NCBI GenBank assembly: GCA_964415295.1
Contig: CAYPYN010000006.1
Location: 283,443-347,442 of the forward strand
Length of the DNA stretch: 64,000 bases
Origin: SB21 sp964415295
GTDB lineage: Bacteria; CLD3; SB21
Direction: 5' to 3'
Shown: positions 54,553 to 62,851 of the stretch, piece after piece
How positions within the stretch are numbered: the stretch's first letter is position 1
Layout: each line of letters opens with the position of its first letter
Position numbers and translations under genes: made by a program
The notes under the pieces: model-generated
Told to the model about the DNA's origin: nothing
The model's database searches: none
Seen by the model: the letters and a program-made list of their open reading frames with translations, nothing else

Positions 54553-55539
54553 TTATAATATGAGTCTGTCAAGTCTTGCCCTGTAAATTCGTGTAACACG
54601 TTCTGCATAAGGCCTCAAATCCTGGATATCCGTGACTATATATACATACCCATGAGAATCTATGCCCATTCCCCATACGGATTCGTGTTGGAGATTGTCG
54701 GACTTATCAATCCAGGTCTGACCGGCATCCGTCGAAAAATAGACGTTCCCGGATTCGCCGGTGGCAAGAATATGGTTGTCGGGTGTCACCGCAAGTGTGA
54801 AAATCGAAGGTGTGTCAGGACCCGTGGATTCCCAGGTATCGCCGATATCTGTACTACGCAGCACACCCTCTCCTTCAGTTCCTGCGAAAATATGGCCATT
54901 TGACGTCTTTGCCATCGACCAATTGACTCCGGATCGGAGTCCTTGCCAGGTTGCACCATTATCGGCTGAACGATGAATACCACCCCCATAGTGTGTTCCC
55001 GCAAGGATACGTCCATCATTTGCCCAAACCATTCCGTGTATACCATCGCTTGAATGTTCCGTTTGCGACCATGTTAATCCGTTATCTGTAGAGCGAGACC
55101 ACAAACCTCTATTCTGCGCCACAAAGAGCGTATCACCATTTACGCCGATAGTGCCAATATAGGAGCTCAGGCGATCTGAAGAGTATAGGATTGACCATGT
55201 CTGACCTTGATCCGTTGTTCGCAGAAGATACCAATTATCTCCTGCAAGCAAATTTCCATTTTTGTCAATGGCCACTGCCCTGAAATCTTGATCAGAATCA
55301 GGGACCGTAATGGTCAATTTGTTCCAGGTTTTCCCGTAATCTGTGGACTTGTAAAGTCCGTCAAAGGAACCAACATAGAAATTATCAGAAGGATCTATGA
55401 TGAACGAAGCAGCGCCTGCAGAATCAATCTGGCCCATTTTTTCCCACAAGGCCTGACCGCTTTTCTCATTATTTGTCCAATTGTCGCAGCCGACAAAGAA
55501 TAAGATCGCTATTGAGATACACCTTAGATTGTTTGCCAT
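54553..55539 (-). CDS. Cassette gene: BNR/Asp-box repeat lipoprotein (sortilin/sialidase-like propeller)
   Basis: 328 residues. Lipoprotein signal (ISIAILFFVGCDNW, lipobox FVGC). At least six Asp-box motifs of the form S/T-x-D-x-G-x-T-W are visible: STDYGKTW, TTDQGQTW, STDNGLTW, SADNGATW, STDIGDTW and STDAGQTW, evenly spaced, indicating a beta-propeller. Such proteins act as extracellular adhesion or sugar-binding modules; catalysis is not indicated, since no sialidase Arg triad is evident. It is one of the longer cassette genes. Confidence 0.85.
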   Translation of the reverse strand: MANNLRCISIAILFFVGCDNWTNNEKSGQALWEKMGQIDSAGAASFIIDPSDNFYVGSFDGLYKSTDYGKTWNKLTITVPDSDQDFRAVAIDKNGNLLAGDNWYLLRTTDQGQTWSILYSSDRLSSYIGTIGVNGDTLFVAQNRGLWSRSTDNGLTWSQTEHSSDGIHGMVWANDGRILAGTHYGGGIHRSADNGATWQGLRSGVNWSMAKTSNGHIFAGTEGEGVLRSTDIGDTWESTGPDTPSIFTLAVTPDNHILATGESGNVYFSTDAGQTWIDKSDNLQHESVWGMGIDSHGYVYIVTDIQDLRPYAERVTRIYRARLDRLIL

Positions 55540-55624
55540 GACTGAGCCTTTCTGATTTGGTGATTGCCTGTCTAAGCACTAAAGTGTAATGTCCTTCGAA
55601 AAAGTGGCAAATTTTTTTTGATCG

Positions 55625-55645
55625 ATGCTGTCCGACAGCGCTCGG
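55625..55645 (-). repeat. Truncated attC remnant
   Basis: TGCTGTCCGACAGCGCTCGGC resembles GCTGTCGGATAACGCTCGGC at 53767-53786, i.e. one arm and end of a site with substitutions in the core (GACAGC for GATAAC). The other half is missing, so the two genes either side are fused across a dead site. Confidence 0.5.
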
Positions 55646-55647
55646 CC

Positions 55648-56268
55648 TCATTTATTGAAATAATACTGAAGACCCAAGCCTATTTCACCAGTTAAGGCTA
55701 ATGAGACGGTCGTGCGAGTCGCAGAATCACCATGCTTTTTAAGAAATTTTGAGTTGATAGAGAATATCCCGAAGGTACCGTCAACACAAAGTCTATCTGT
55801 TAAAAAGTAATAGAGCCCAGGCATGGCTCGAGCCATCAATTCTACTGCTTTTTCCGTATCATGTCCTCCCGGATCTTCACTTCGCGTGATTCCATACCCA
55901 ATTCCACCCTGGATTTGAAAATAGAAGCCAAAACGATCCGTCTGCGGTATGTCACGACGCCAGAATGGATTCAAAGACAAGAGATTGTGAATATCATTAA
56001 ATGTTAAAGAATCGTATGAATGTTCAGTCCATGAGAAATCGTGAAAAACGCTGAAGCCAAGGACATCTCTGTCATTGATGTACCTGCCGATTTTCGGATT
56101 TATCCAGCTCGAAAAGTACTTATTACCGTATTCAGAGCGAGAGTAGTATGCCGAAACAGAACCTCCGAGAGGAATACTACCATTGAGGTGATTCTGGGAC
56201 GAGCAAGGCTGCCATAGTAAACACAAAATACCAACAGCAATCAGCAGATTTTTCATGGTAAACCTCAA
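55648..56268 (-). CDS. Cassette gene: outer-membrane beta-barrel protein
   Basis: 206 residues; an ATG at 56256 gives a tighter signal peptide (MKNLLIAVGILCLLWQPCSS). Strand-like segments follow: SAYYSRSEYGNKYFSSW, RFGFYFQIQGGIGYGITRS, LTGEIGLGLQYYFNK at the C-terminus. No family recognised; a small barrel is the best guess. Its stop is at the edge of a broken attC remnant. Confidence 0.7.
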   Translation of the reverse strand: MRFTMKNLLIAVGILCLLWQPCSSQNHLNGSIPLGGSVSAYYSRSEYGNKYFSSWINPKIGRYINDRDVLGFSVFHDFSWTEHSYDSLTFNDIHNLLSLNPFWRRDIPQTDRFGFYFQIQGGIGYGITRSEDPGGHDTEKAVELMARAMPGLYYFLTDRLCVDGTFGIFSINSKFLKKHGDSATRTTVSLALTGEIGLGLQYYFNK

Positions 56269-56287
56269 TATTATGTTGCCGAGTGTC

Positions 56288-56418
56288 GGATAACGAAAGG
56301 CGGCTACACGACATGGGTGGTAGATTAGCGGCCTTTACCAGCACAAGAAATCTCTCAGCTGGTCGCTTCTCCCGCCATCGGCCGGACGGGAGCGGACGTG
56401 TAAGCCGCTTGTTATGCG
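56288..56418 (-). repeat. attC site, shortened form (131 bp)
   Basis: Both ends and arms are intact (GATAACGAAAGGCGGCTACACG at the left, in pieces; CGTGTAAGCCGCTTGTTATGCG at the right), but the central GCGAACGC/GCGTTCGC hairpin and the GCGCCATGT pairing of the long sites are missing. It belongs to the cassette of the gene at 56455. Confidence 0.85.
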
Positions 56419-56454
56419 CAGGCGGGCTGGCTTAATGAATATTCCAATCAATTT

Positions 56455-57486
56455 TTATCCCCATGAATAATAATCAGGAATATTAGTAGATATTCCTAGA
56501 CCTTGGGACATTTTAGCATAATCAAGTGTGACATTAATGGGTAAATTTGACAGTTTATAGATTGGGATATTGCACCCAATTCCATAAGTAATCTTTGACC
56601 GATCAACTCCCGAGTAATAGGAAGAGAGCTCCGGCAGTTCAGTCCGATAGTAGCCCGATCTGAGTTGAATTATTTCATATAATGACAGCTGCCCGCCAAA
56701 ACTGAAACCATTGTGTCGTTTCGAATTCAGTACATCCTGAAATTCCGAACTGAACACACCTGAAAGTGTGGTTAGTTTTTCAAACATACTTCCAAAGCTT
56801 GCGCTGAATTGATACGTACCTCCGAGTCTAAGTAATTGCGGTAACTCATTTTTTTGTCCTCCGGAATGGTACCTGAAGTTTGATCGATTTATATTGTAAA
56901 GACTTCCGCCAATAATGAATTTACTAGAAATAGTCTCGTTTCGATGCAATTCAAATACTTTCAATACACCCAAATCAATTGGAAATACGTTTTTGCCATT
57001 TTTAACAAGGTAGCGTTCTGTCAGGAGATTAATATTGATCCCGACATATAAAGTACGCATAGCCTCCATAGATAAAGACAAAGTATTCATGGTGAGTATG
57101 GGTCTGAATCGAGAGACTATGTTCCCATTCATATCTGTTTGAACCGCGTCTCTGCCATCATTGTATAAGAAGCGACTCAGTCCAATGGCAAAGCGATCGA
57201 ATTTGTGAGATACGGACACTTGATAATAGAAGGGCTGATTAGAGATAGCGTCGGGTTTTGAGATGTAGGAAATATTCATTGCGATTTTGTCTGTTAAAGA
57301 AAGTAACGCTGGGTTATAGAATGCGAAGTGATGTCCGTCAGTAGATGTCACTCCTGTGCGACCCATTGCCTCCGACTTAGGACTAGGCTGTCTTGAGAAG
57401 TACAACAAACTAAACGCTCCATCATATTGTGCGTACAAATTACTCATGTTCAAGGCAATGAAAGCGATTAAGAGACACTTTTTCAT
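56455..57486 (-). CDS. Cassette gene: PorV/PorQ-like outer-membrane protein
   Basis: 343 residues with signal peptide (ending NLYAQ). Early block SEAMGRTGVTSTDGHHFAFY then NPALLSL is the PorV/PorQ/FadL-like start, in which a Gly-rich strand precedes xxNPAxL. The rest is a large barrel (IGLSRFLYNDGRD, GGSLYNINRSNF, IIQLRSGYYRTEL). In Bacteroidetes such proteins serve type IX secretion or lipid uptake; the actual role here is unknown. The largest cassette gene in the array. Confidence 0.8.
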   Translation of the reverse strand: MKKCLLIAFIALNMSNLYAQYDGAFSLLYFSRQPSPKSEAMGRTGVTSTDGHHFAFYNPALLSLTDKIAMNISYISKPDAISNQPFYYQVSVSHKFDRFAIGLSRFLYNDGRDAVQTDMNGNIVSRFRPILTMNTLSLSMEAMRTLYVGININLLTERYLVKNGKNVFPIDLGVLKVFELHRNETISSKFIIGGSLYNINRSNFRYHSGGQKNELPQLLRLGGTYQFSASFGSMFEKLTTLSGVFSSEFQDVLNSKRHNGFSFGGQLSLYEIIQLRSGYYRTELPELSSYYSGVDRSKITYGIGCNIPIYKLSNLPINVTLDYAKMSQGLGISTNIPDYYSWG

Positions 57487-57523
57487 AGCAATCTTCTCAT
57501 GTTAATAATTCCAGCCCGATGTC

Positions 57524-57723
57524 ATATAACGCAAGGCGGCTACACGACATGGCGCGATGTGTGCCACCGAATAGGTGGTAGATTAACTTCCTTTACCACC
57601 AGAACTAATATCTCAAAGAGCGCCATGTGCGAACGCGCCAGCGTTCGCGAGTAAACTAACTATCGAAGTACTAACGCTTCCCAAGCTGACGCGGGAGCGG
57701 ACGTGTAAGCCGCTTGTTAGGCG
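57524..57723 (-). repeat. attC site, 200 bp
   Basis: Full long-type site: ATATAACGCAAGGCGGCTACACG at the left in pieces, GCGCCATGTGCGAACGCGCCA and GCGTTCGC hairpin in the centre, CGTGTAAGCCGCTTGTTAGGCG at the right. The right end, GTTAGGC, is the canonical attC end sequence. Cassette of the gene at 57733. Confidence 0.92.
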
Positions 57724-57732
57724 AGGTCGCTA

Positions 57733-58365
57733 TTAGTCATAAATTTCTAAACCATTTAGCAATTCATAGCACTCTTGTTCATAATTCTTTACAAGGGCTG
57801 TTGCTGTATACGTTAAGAACTGCAACGTTAATTCCGGACTTGAATAGTAATAACCTAAAAAGGTTGCCTGAATACCCTTAATGGTTGCTTCGATTCTCAG
57901 ATGCAATAGTATCTTGCCGTTTACCCGCCTATACTCTTCTTTGACAATTCTTGCATTAGGATCCGCAGTCCTTGCATTTTCAAGTGCAATTTCTTTCAAA
58001 TATTCAAATGCGATTGGAATTCTTTCGCAAATTGTCATAGCATACGCATCTCCCTTAATCCGATTAAGGGCAAGCTCTGTGGCTTCCGAGCCTCTCTGTG
58101 TTGAGACCTTCCATTTTTTGTCCTGATACCAAATCGCATACTTTCCAGTCTCACTTTTCAAATAACCCTTTGAAGAATTGGTCTTTAGAAAGGACAGCGT
58201 ATCTTTCTGGATAACTACACTATCCTCCATTTCAGTTAAATAGTTCCAAGTGCCATTGGCATTTAACACCACTTTCCTTCCATTGTTTGTAATCACGATC
58301 TCCTGTGTGAACAAGAAAGTTGGGAAAACAATCAGCATTATGATACTCTTCATTATGAACTCCAT
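57733..58365 (-). CDS. Cassette gene: secreted protein, DUF3157-like start
   Basis: 210 residues; an in-frame ATG at 58353 gives a tight signal peptide (MKSIIMLIVFPTFLFTQ). It then reads EIVITNNGRKVVLNANGTWN, a short repeated pattern also seen in secreted DUF3157-type proteins, followed by an alpha/beta domain. Family assignment is tentative. Cassette with the attC at 57524. Confidence 0.7.
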   Translation of the reverse strand: MEFIMKSIIMLIVFPTFLFTQEIVITNNGRKVVLNANGTWNYLTEMEDSVVIQKDTLSFLKTNSSKGYLKSETGKYAIWYQDKKWKVSTQRGSEATELALNRIKGDAYAMTICERIPIAFEYLKEIALENARTADPNARIVKEEYRRVNGKILLHLRIEATIKGIQATFLGYYYSSPELTLQFLTYTATALVKNYEQECYELLNGLEIYD

Positions 58366-58732
58366 ATTTAATTAAGGTAATTGTAATTGTCTGATCCTGC
58401 GATCTCTCTGTGTCCCGTAACACGCAAAGTGACATGAATCACAAGCACTCGGCGAGATAACAGGACAGTCTGTTTTGAATTCGGTCTTCATTTTCTGCAT
58501 GGAATAGAACGACTACGAAAAACGACCCCAGGGCTCAGCTACAGACAAAAGTTAGAGTTTTAGGGCGAAAGATTCAAAGAAAAAAAAGCGAGCCGAGTGC
58601 CCACGGCAGAGAGAAAGAGAACATCACGGGACGCAGAGCGGATCAGAGTCAAAGGGTGCGCGAGCTACTGAACGAAGCGAGCGCCACAAACAGGCGTAGC
58701 CGTGGGGCATTAAAAAAGCGCTCGCTGACGTG
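58366..58732. other. 367-bp gene-free stretch in the array
   Basis: No open frame of note. It holds a GC-rich inverted repeat (GCGAGCG near 58677 and CGCTCGC near 58719) and, at 58415-58436, CGTAACACGCAAAGTGACATG, which faintly resembles the missing left arm of the half site at 58733. It may be a cassette whose gene has decayed. Confidence 0.4.
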
Positions 58733-58757
58733 AACGTGTAAGCCGCATGTTATGCGC
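58733..58757 (-). repeat. attC half site
   Basis: AACGTGTAAGCCGCATGTTATGCGC is the right arm and end of a long-type site (given here in pieces: CGTGTAAGCCGCATG, then TTATGCGC). A matching left arm is not identifiable, so the site is probably inactive. It follows the gene at 58780. Confidence 0.65.
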
Positions 58758-58779
58758 TGTCCCCTTATTAACTCATTAA

Positions 58780-59163
58780 TCAATTACATGTTGTGTTAAG
58801 TGTGTCACCATCAAATAAAAAAGGAATATAGAAAGTTGTATCAGGAGAAACATATTTATTTTCAATAGTCATTAATGAATTCTTTGTCTTAACAAAATAG
58901 ACGTCGTGAAATGGAAAGTCAGGAAAAAGAATCAGGCTGTCTCGAATGAAATAAGGTATTATTCTTGCGGTAAAACAGCCGTCATTGTTGTAGCATTCAT
59001 ATTTTGCGTAAATTTGATTTTCGAAACTCAAGTAACGACGAGATCCAGCTACTTTCCATTCAGTTCCATAAAGAACGTCATGATCATCATGATTTGTATC
59101 ATCCATACATGATATGAAAAACAAAGCGAGTATGAGGCAAAGGGAATTTCTCGCTTCAATCAT
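58780..59163 (-). CDS. Cassette gene: small lipoprotein
   Basis: 127 residues. Lipoprotein signal NSLCLILALFFISCMDD (lipobox FISC), then a short beta-rich domain with a Cys pair (CYNNDGCF) and a terminal Cys. No family recognised. Its attC is the half site at 58733, so the cassette is probably stuck in place. Confidence 0.7.
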   Translation of the reverse strand: MIEARNSLCLILALFFISCMDDTNHDDHDVLYGTEWKVAGSRRYLSFENQIYAKYECYNNDGCFTARIIPYFIRDSLILFPDFPFHDVYFVKTKNSLMTIENKYVSPDTTFYIPFLFDGDTLNTTCN

Positions 59164-59193
59164 AAATTTACTTTTAATTTGAATAGGGGATAG

Positions 59194-59392
59194 CGCATAA
59201 CGCTAGGCGGCTACACGACATGGCGCGACGTGGCCACCGAACAGGTGGCAGCTAACTATCCTTACCACCGAAAACTTAATATCTCAAAGAGCGCCATGTG
59301 CGAACGCGCCAGCGTTCGCATCTATCTCAAATCTATAGCTGGCCGCTTCCCAAGCTGGCGCGGGAGCGGACGTGTAAGCCGCTTGTTATGCG
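59194..59392 (-). repeat. attC site, 199 bp
   Basis: Complementary ends CGCATAACG and GTTATGCG; arms GGCGGCTACACG and CGTGTAAGCCGC differ by one extra A. Inside: ACATGGCGC/GCGCCATGT, the hairpin GCGAACGCGCCAGCGTTCGC, and GGTGG/CCACC stems. It belongs to the cassette of the gene at 59408. Confidence 0.93.
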
Positions 59393-59407
59393 AGGGCCAA
59401 CTCATAT

Positions 59408-60184
59408 TCAATTTTGAAAAGGTGTGCCACTGATCAATTGATTTGCAAAAGAATTGATCATCTTAGCAAAATCGTTTGTAGTCAATGAATTTTGCTTAAT
59501 TTTTTGTACTACATATATTGTCCCGTGTCCGGCGAGAATACCGCTAGTGTTGTCCCATATGAAACATGATGCGCTCATATTTGCCTCATATGTTTCAACG
59601 TAATATGGGTTTCCAGATACTGGAGTAAAGGAACCTGCTGGTGTTTTGACTTTGCCAAACTTAGGAGGTGATGCATTGGTAATCAAATTGCCGTAAACAA
59701 TTGAAACATCACTAATAAAGATAACGAAATCAGCATTTAGCCCCCCAATTGTTTGTTTACGCTTGGGAAGGTTGACCTTCAATGTATCATATCCTAGCCT
59801 GGGATCATAATAGGTTACTTTCGTCGTTAGAAATGAAGAAACATCTAAAGAATCTAAGGTGAAAAAGGTATTATGCGAAAACTGTGAAAGGTCTTGAGGT
59901 AACTGTTTCTGAAAATCTCTCAAATAGGAGACGGGATCTTCATAGGACGGTGAATTGTCCCTGATGAATGAACCCCAGTCAACAATATGTCCGTCAAGAG
60001 GTCTCCATGCCTTGGTCTCGTTAAATTGAAACTCTCCAAAGATTGGAGCAATAGCAATTTGCCTTTCAGCTATTTTTGATGAAGTATATTCGTACCTAAA
60101 AACTACCGTTGAGACTGATCTTGAACAAGAAAGGAAATAGAAACAGCAGAGGAAAATGAAGGCATGTTTCATAAATATCTCCAA
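59408..60184 (-). CDS. Cassette gene: lipoprotein of unknown function
   Basis: 258 residues; the ATG at 60172 gives a tighter lipoprotein signal (MKHAFIFLCCFYFLSCSRS, lipobox FLSC). The rest shows a mixed alpha/beta secreted domain (ERQIAIAPIFGEFQFNETKA, GGLNADFVIFISDVSIVYGN, ASCFIWDNTSGILAGHGTIY). The pattern of a D/N-rich domain that reports a total value resembles CsgG/DUF-like lipoproteins, but I cannot assign it. Confidence 0.7.
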   Translation of the reverse strand: MEIFMKHAFIFLCCFYFLSCSRSVSTVVFRYEYTSSKIAERQIAIAPIFGEFQFNETKAWRPLDGHIVDWGSFIRDNSPSYEDPVSYLRDFQKQLPQDLSQFSHNTFFTLDSLDVSSFLTTKVTYYDPRLGYDTLKVNLPKRKQTIGGLNADFVIFISDVSIVYGNLITNASPPKFGKVKTPAGSFTPVSGNPYYVETYEANMSASCFIWDNTSGILAGHGTIYVVQKIKQNSLTTNDFAKMINSFANQLISGTPFQN

Positions 60185-60212
60185 TGATTGGAATATGTAG
60201 TACTTTGGCTCT

Positions 60213-60408
60213 CGTATAACGAAAGGCGGCTACACGACATGGCGCGAAATGTGCCACCGAACAGGTGGTAGCTAACTATCCTTACCACCAAAACTAAATC
60301 TTCAAAGAGCGCCATGTGCGAACGCGCCAGCGTTCGCATCTATCTCAAATCTATAGCTGGCCGCTTCCGCTGGCGCGGAAGCGGACGTGTAAGCCGCTTG
60401 TTATGCGC
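60213..60408 (-). repeat. attC site, 196 bp
   Basis: Long-type site with ends CGTATAACG / GTTATGCG and the full set of internal hairpins; the segment near 60361 reads GCCGCTTCCGCTGGCGCGGA, slightly different from the neighbours. It belongs to the cassette of the gene at 60433. Confidence 0.92.
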
Positions 60409-60432
60409 GGTGCACTTAAATTAAAGCATTTT

Positions 60433-61104
60433 TCAAAGTGAATAATGAAGACCAATAAAATATTGAACGTTATAGTACGAATATTTGACCCCATCAAACC
60501 CAGTTGTACCATTATTAGGATCAAGCACAATCTGAGCTACATATGCCTTTTCTGACTTAAGAGTCGTCCCAATAAGCACTTTCCCTTCAACAGATATTCT
60601 ACTTACAATATCATATTTTGCACGCAACAGGCCGCCAGCATTTAAGCCATTGTTAACCATTTCATCCGGTTGTCTTATGCTAAAAGGTATAGAGTATTTG
60701 ACCAAGTAATTGCTTGAATACCAACTCATGTAGGAGCCACAGCCGATAGCAAGATGCCGAGTAGGGTATAGATTTATCATGAAGCAAGATCTGACAAGGA
60801 ATATGTTTATCTTCGCTTCAGTCTTGCCCCCAAGTTGGTGCAGGTTCGCCTTATTCGTACCGTAATTAATGTCAGAAGCAACTGAAATCAGTTTACCTGG
60901 GAAAACATATTCGTATAACAGTGAGTATGAATACAGTATCCATTTCTTGTTATTCAAATAATCAAATTCACTAGGCGGGTTTGTTGTTAGGAATTCTTGA
61001 GTCTTTCCACAAATTATATTTGTTCCAATTGCCAAATTTGAAGATTGCGCCATGATTGTGGCCATACTTGTTAAGAAATATACAACTAAAATGATTGACC
61101 TCAT
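60433..61104 (-). CDS. Cassette gene: outer-membrane beta-barrel-like secreted protein
   Basis: 223 residues from the ATG at 61104, where AGAAGG precedes the start and the signal peptide is compact (MRSIILVVYFLTSMATIMAQ). Starts at 61122 or 61143 are possible but would begin at or inside the attC end. Strand-like repeats (YSLLYEYVFPGKLISVASDI, RISVEGKVLIGTTLKS, YSYYNVQYFIGLHYSL) suggest a barrel. No family assigned. Confidence 0.68.
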   Translation of the reverse strand: MRSIILVVYFLTSMATIMAQSSNLAIGTNIICGKTQEFLTTNPPSEFDYLNNKKWILYSYSLLYEYVFPGKLISVASDINYGTNKANLHQLGGKTEAKINIFLVRSCFMINLYPTRHLAIGCGSYMSWYSSNYLVKYSIPFSIRQPDEMVNNGLNAGGLLRAKYDIVSRISVEGKVLIGTTLKSEKAYVAQIVLDPNNGTTGFDGVKYSYYNVQYFIGLHYSL

Positions 61105-61137
61105 GGCACCTTCTATTTTCATTAATTTCTCAGCATC

Positions 61138-61337
61138 GCGCATAACGAAAGGCGGCTACACGACATGGCGCGAGGTGTGCCACCGAACAGGTGGTAGATT
61201 AACTACCTTTACCACCAAAACTAATATCTCAAAGAGCGCCATGTGCGAACGCGCCAGCGTTCGCATCTATCTCAAATCTCTCCGCTGGCCGCTTCCGCGC
61301 TGGCGCGGGAGCGGACGTGTAAGCCGCATGTTATCTG
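61138..61337 (-). repeat. attC site, 200 bp
   Basis: Ends GCGCATAACG and GTTATCTG. Internal parts nearly identical to the site at 59194. It belongs to the cassette of the gene at 61352. Confidence 0.92.
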
Positions 61338-61351
61338 ACGTAGCGGTCGAC

Positions 61352-61912
61352 TCATTTATTATAAAACTCATAAATCACATCATCTTTTAGCTCAGACAAC
61401 GTATCGAGCGTGAGCGAAAAAAGCTTAATTCGTTTACGCTCCAAGACGGTTATTTCTTCATGTTCTATATCACCAGAATATTGTCGCATAAGCAGGCCTA
61501 TGTATGGCATGTGGACTGTCAATAGACAGTCCGATAAAAGGCCTTTCCATCGATTAAGATCACGTGTTTTGCTCTCGATGTCATTATTTTCATCGTGAAT
61601 ACGTTTTTTCGATGAAGCCTCAAGGCTCCTTTTAATTTTTGTTTCGCTCCAACCTTTTCGCCTGAGTTTAAGAATCTCTTCTTTCTGTAAATCTTGGGGA
61701 TCGACTGCTTCAATAGCAGTTCTATACCCAAGCGCTGTATTACAATCGCATTCAGCCCAAGTCGTAATGTAAAAGGACTCAGTTCCAGATAGCCATTTTC
61801 GCAAAAACGCATTCTCACGCAAAATAAGTCTTCGCTCACGCTCCATAAATAATGGTTCAATCGAAGAGCAGTAACGTGGATCTGGTAATACTATACCGAT
61901 ATAGCAACACAT
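61352..61912 (-). CDS. Cassette gene: cytosolic protein of unknown function
   Basis: 186 residues, the only complete cassette protein without a signal peptide. Helical and rich in Lys/Glu/Arg (RERRLILRENAFLRKWL, LQKEEILKLRRKGWSETKIK, HEEITVLERKRIKLFSLTL). It starts 26 bases after the upstream cassette's site end, typical cassette spacing. No family recognised. Confidence 0.65.
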   Translation of the reverse strand: MCCYIGIVLPDPRYCSSIEPLFMERERRLILRENAFLRKWLSGTESFYITTWAECDCNTALGYRTAIEAVDPQDLQKEEILKLRRKGWSETKIKRSLEASSKKRIHDENNDIESKTRDLNRWKGLLSDCLLTVHMPYIGLLMRQYSGDIEHEEITVLERKRIKLFSLTLDTLSELKDDVIYEFYNK

Positions 61913-61938
61913 ACTTAATTTATTAAAAGACCGCTATG

Positions 61939-62138
61939 TCAGATAACGAAAGGCGGCTACACGACATGGCGCGATGTGTGCCACCGAATAGGTGGTAGAA
62001 TAACTAACTTTACCACTAAAACTTATCTCTCAAAGAGCGCCATGTGCGAACGCGCCAGCGTTCGCGTGTAAACTACTATCTAAGTATTCACGCTTCCGCT
62101 GGCGCGGAAGCGGACGTGTAAGCCGCATGTTATCTGAC
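61939..62138 (-). repeat. attC site, 200 bp
   Basis: Ends TCAGATAACG and GTTATCTG; here both ends carry matching CAGATAAC / GTTATCTG, so the terminal pairing is extended by one base. It belongs to the cassette of the gene at 62156. Confidence 0.92.
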
Positions 62139-62155
62139 GTGCTGGATAGCTTATA

Positions 62156-62626
62156 CTACCAACGCGATGCTGGGTTTCCCAAAAGTGGAAATGCAACGCC
62201 GAACCCATAGCTGATCTCAAAACGCACATGACTTTTGTGTTTGTCAAAGTTATAAGAAGGCGAACAACTTAGAGCAATTGGGAAAACAAGAGGAACAAAC
62301 ATGGCTTTTAGTCTAATTCCAACTTCTCTAAAACCCTTTGTATTGACTTCAGGGCCTATTCCGCCAAAAACTTGAGCGAATGAAAGTATGCCTGCCGAGT
62401 AAAGTGTATAGAATCGTTTGTCATTTATTTCGTAACCAGCTGAAATGCCAGTCCATTTCATTCCATCGCAATCTCCACATTCTTCGGGATTGGTTTTCAA
62501 TGCAATAACACAAATATCAATAGTTTTAGTGCTTCCGTCATTTGTTTTTCCCCAAGTAAAGCTCTGAGAGAAGCATCGCGCTTGGGCTGAAATTGTGATT
62601 AGGAGTAAAGCTATTGTTATGTTCAT
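62156..62626 (-). CDS. Cassette gene: secreted, possibly barrel, protein
   Basis: 156 residues with signal peptide (MNITIALLLITISAQARCFS). A Cys-rich block CGDCDGMKW and strand-like segments (ISAGYEINDKRFYTLYSAGI, HVRFEISYGFGVAFPLLGNP) suggest a small outer-membrane or surface protein. No family assigned. Its attC is at 61939. Confidence 0.62.
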   Translation of the reverse strand: MNITIALLLITISAQARCFSQSFTWGKTNDGSTKTIDICVIALKTNPEECGDCDGMKWTGISAGYEINDKRFYTLYSAGILSFAQVFGGIGPEVNTKGFREVGIRLKAMFVPLVFPIALSCSPSYNFDKHKSHVRFEISYGFGVAFPLLGNPASRW

Positions 62627-62641
62627 CTGTTTTCCAGCATG

Positions 62642-62841
62642 TCAGATAACGAAAGGCGGCTACACGACATGGCGCGACGTGGCCACCGAATAGGTGGTAG
62701 ATTAACTGACTTTACCACCAAAACTAAAACTATCAAAGAGCGCCATGTGCGAACGCGCCAGCGTTCGCATCTATCTCAAATCTATAGCTGGCCGCTTCCG
62801 CGCTGGCGCGGGAGCGGACGTGTAAGCCGCATGTTATCCGA
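62642..62841 (-). repeat. attC site, 200 bp
   Basis: Ends TCAGATAACG and GTTATCCGA; long-type interior as at 59194. It belongs to the cassette of the gene at 62852. Confidence 0.92.
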
Positions 62842-62851
62842 TTGTGCGCGA

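Noticed and set aside
58415..58757. A 343-bp attC formed by the half site at 58733 and CGTAACACGC at 58415
   Set aside because: The left part lacks the GGCGGCTACACG arm and cannot pair with the right arm.
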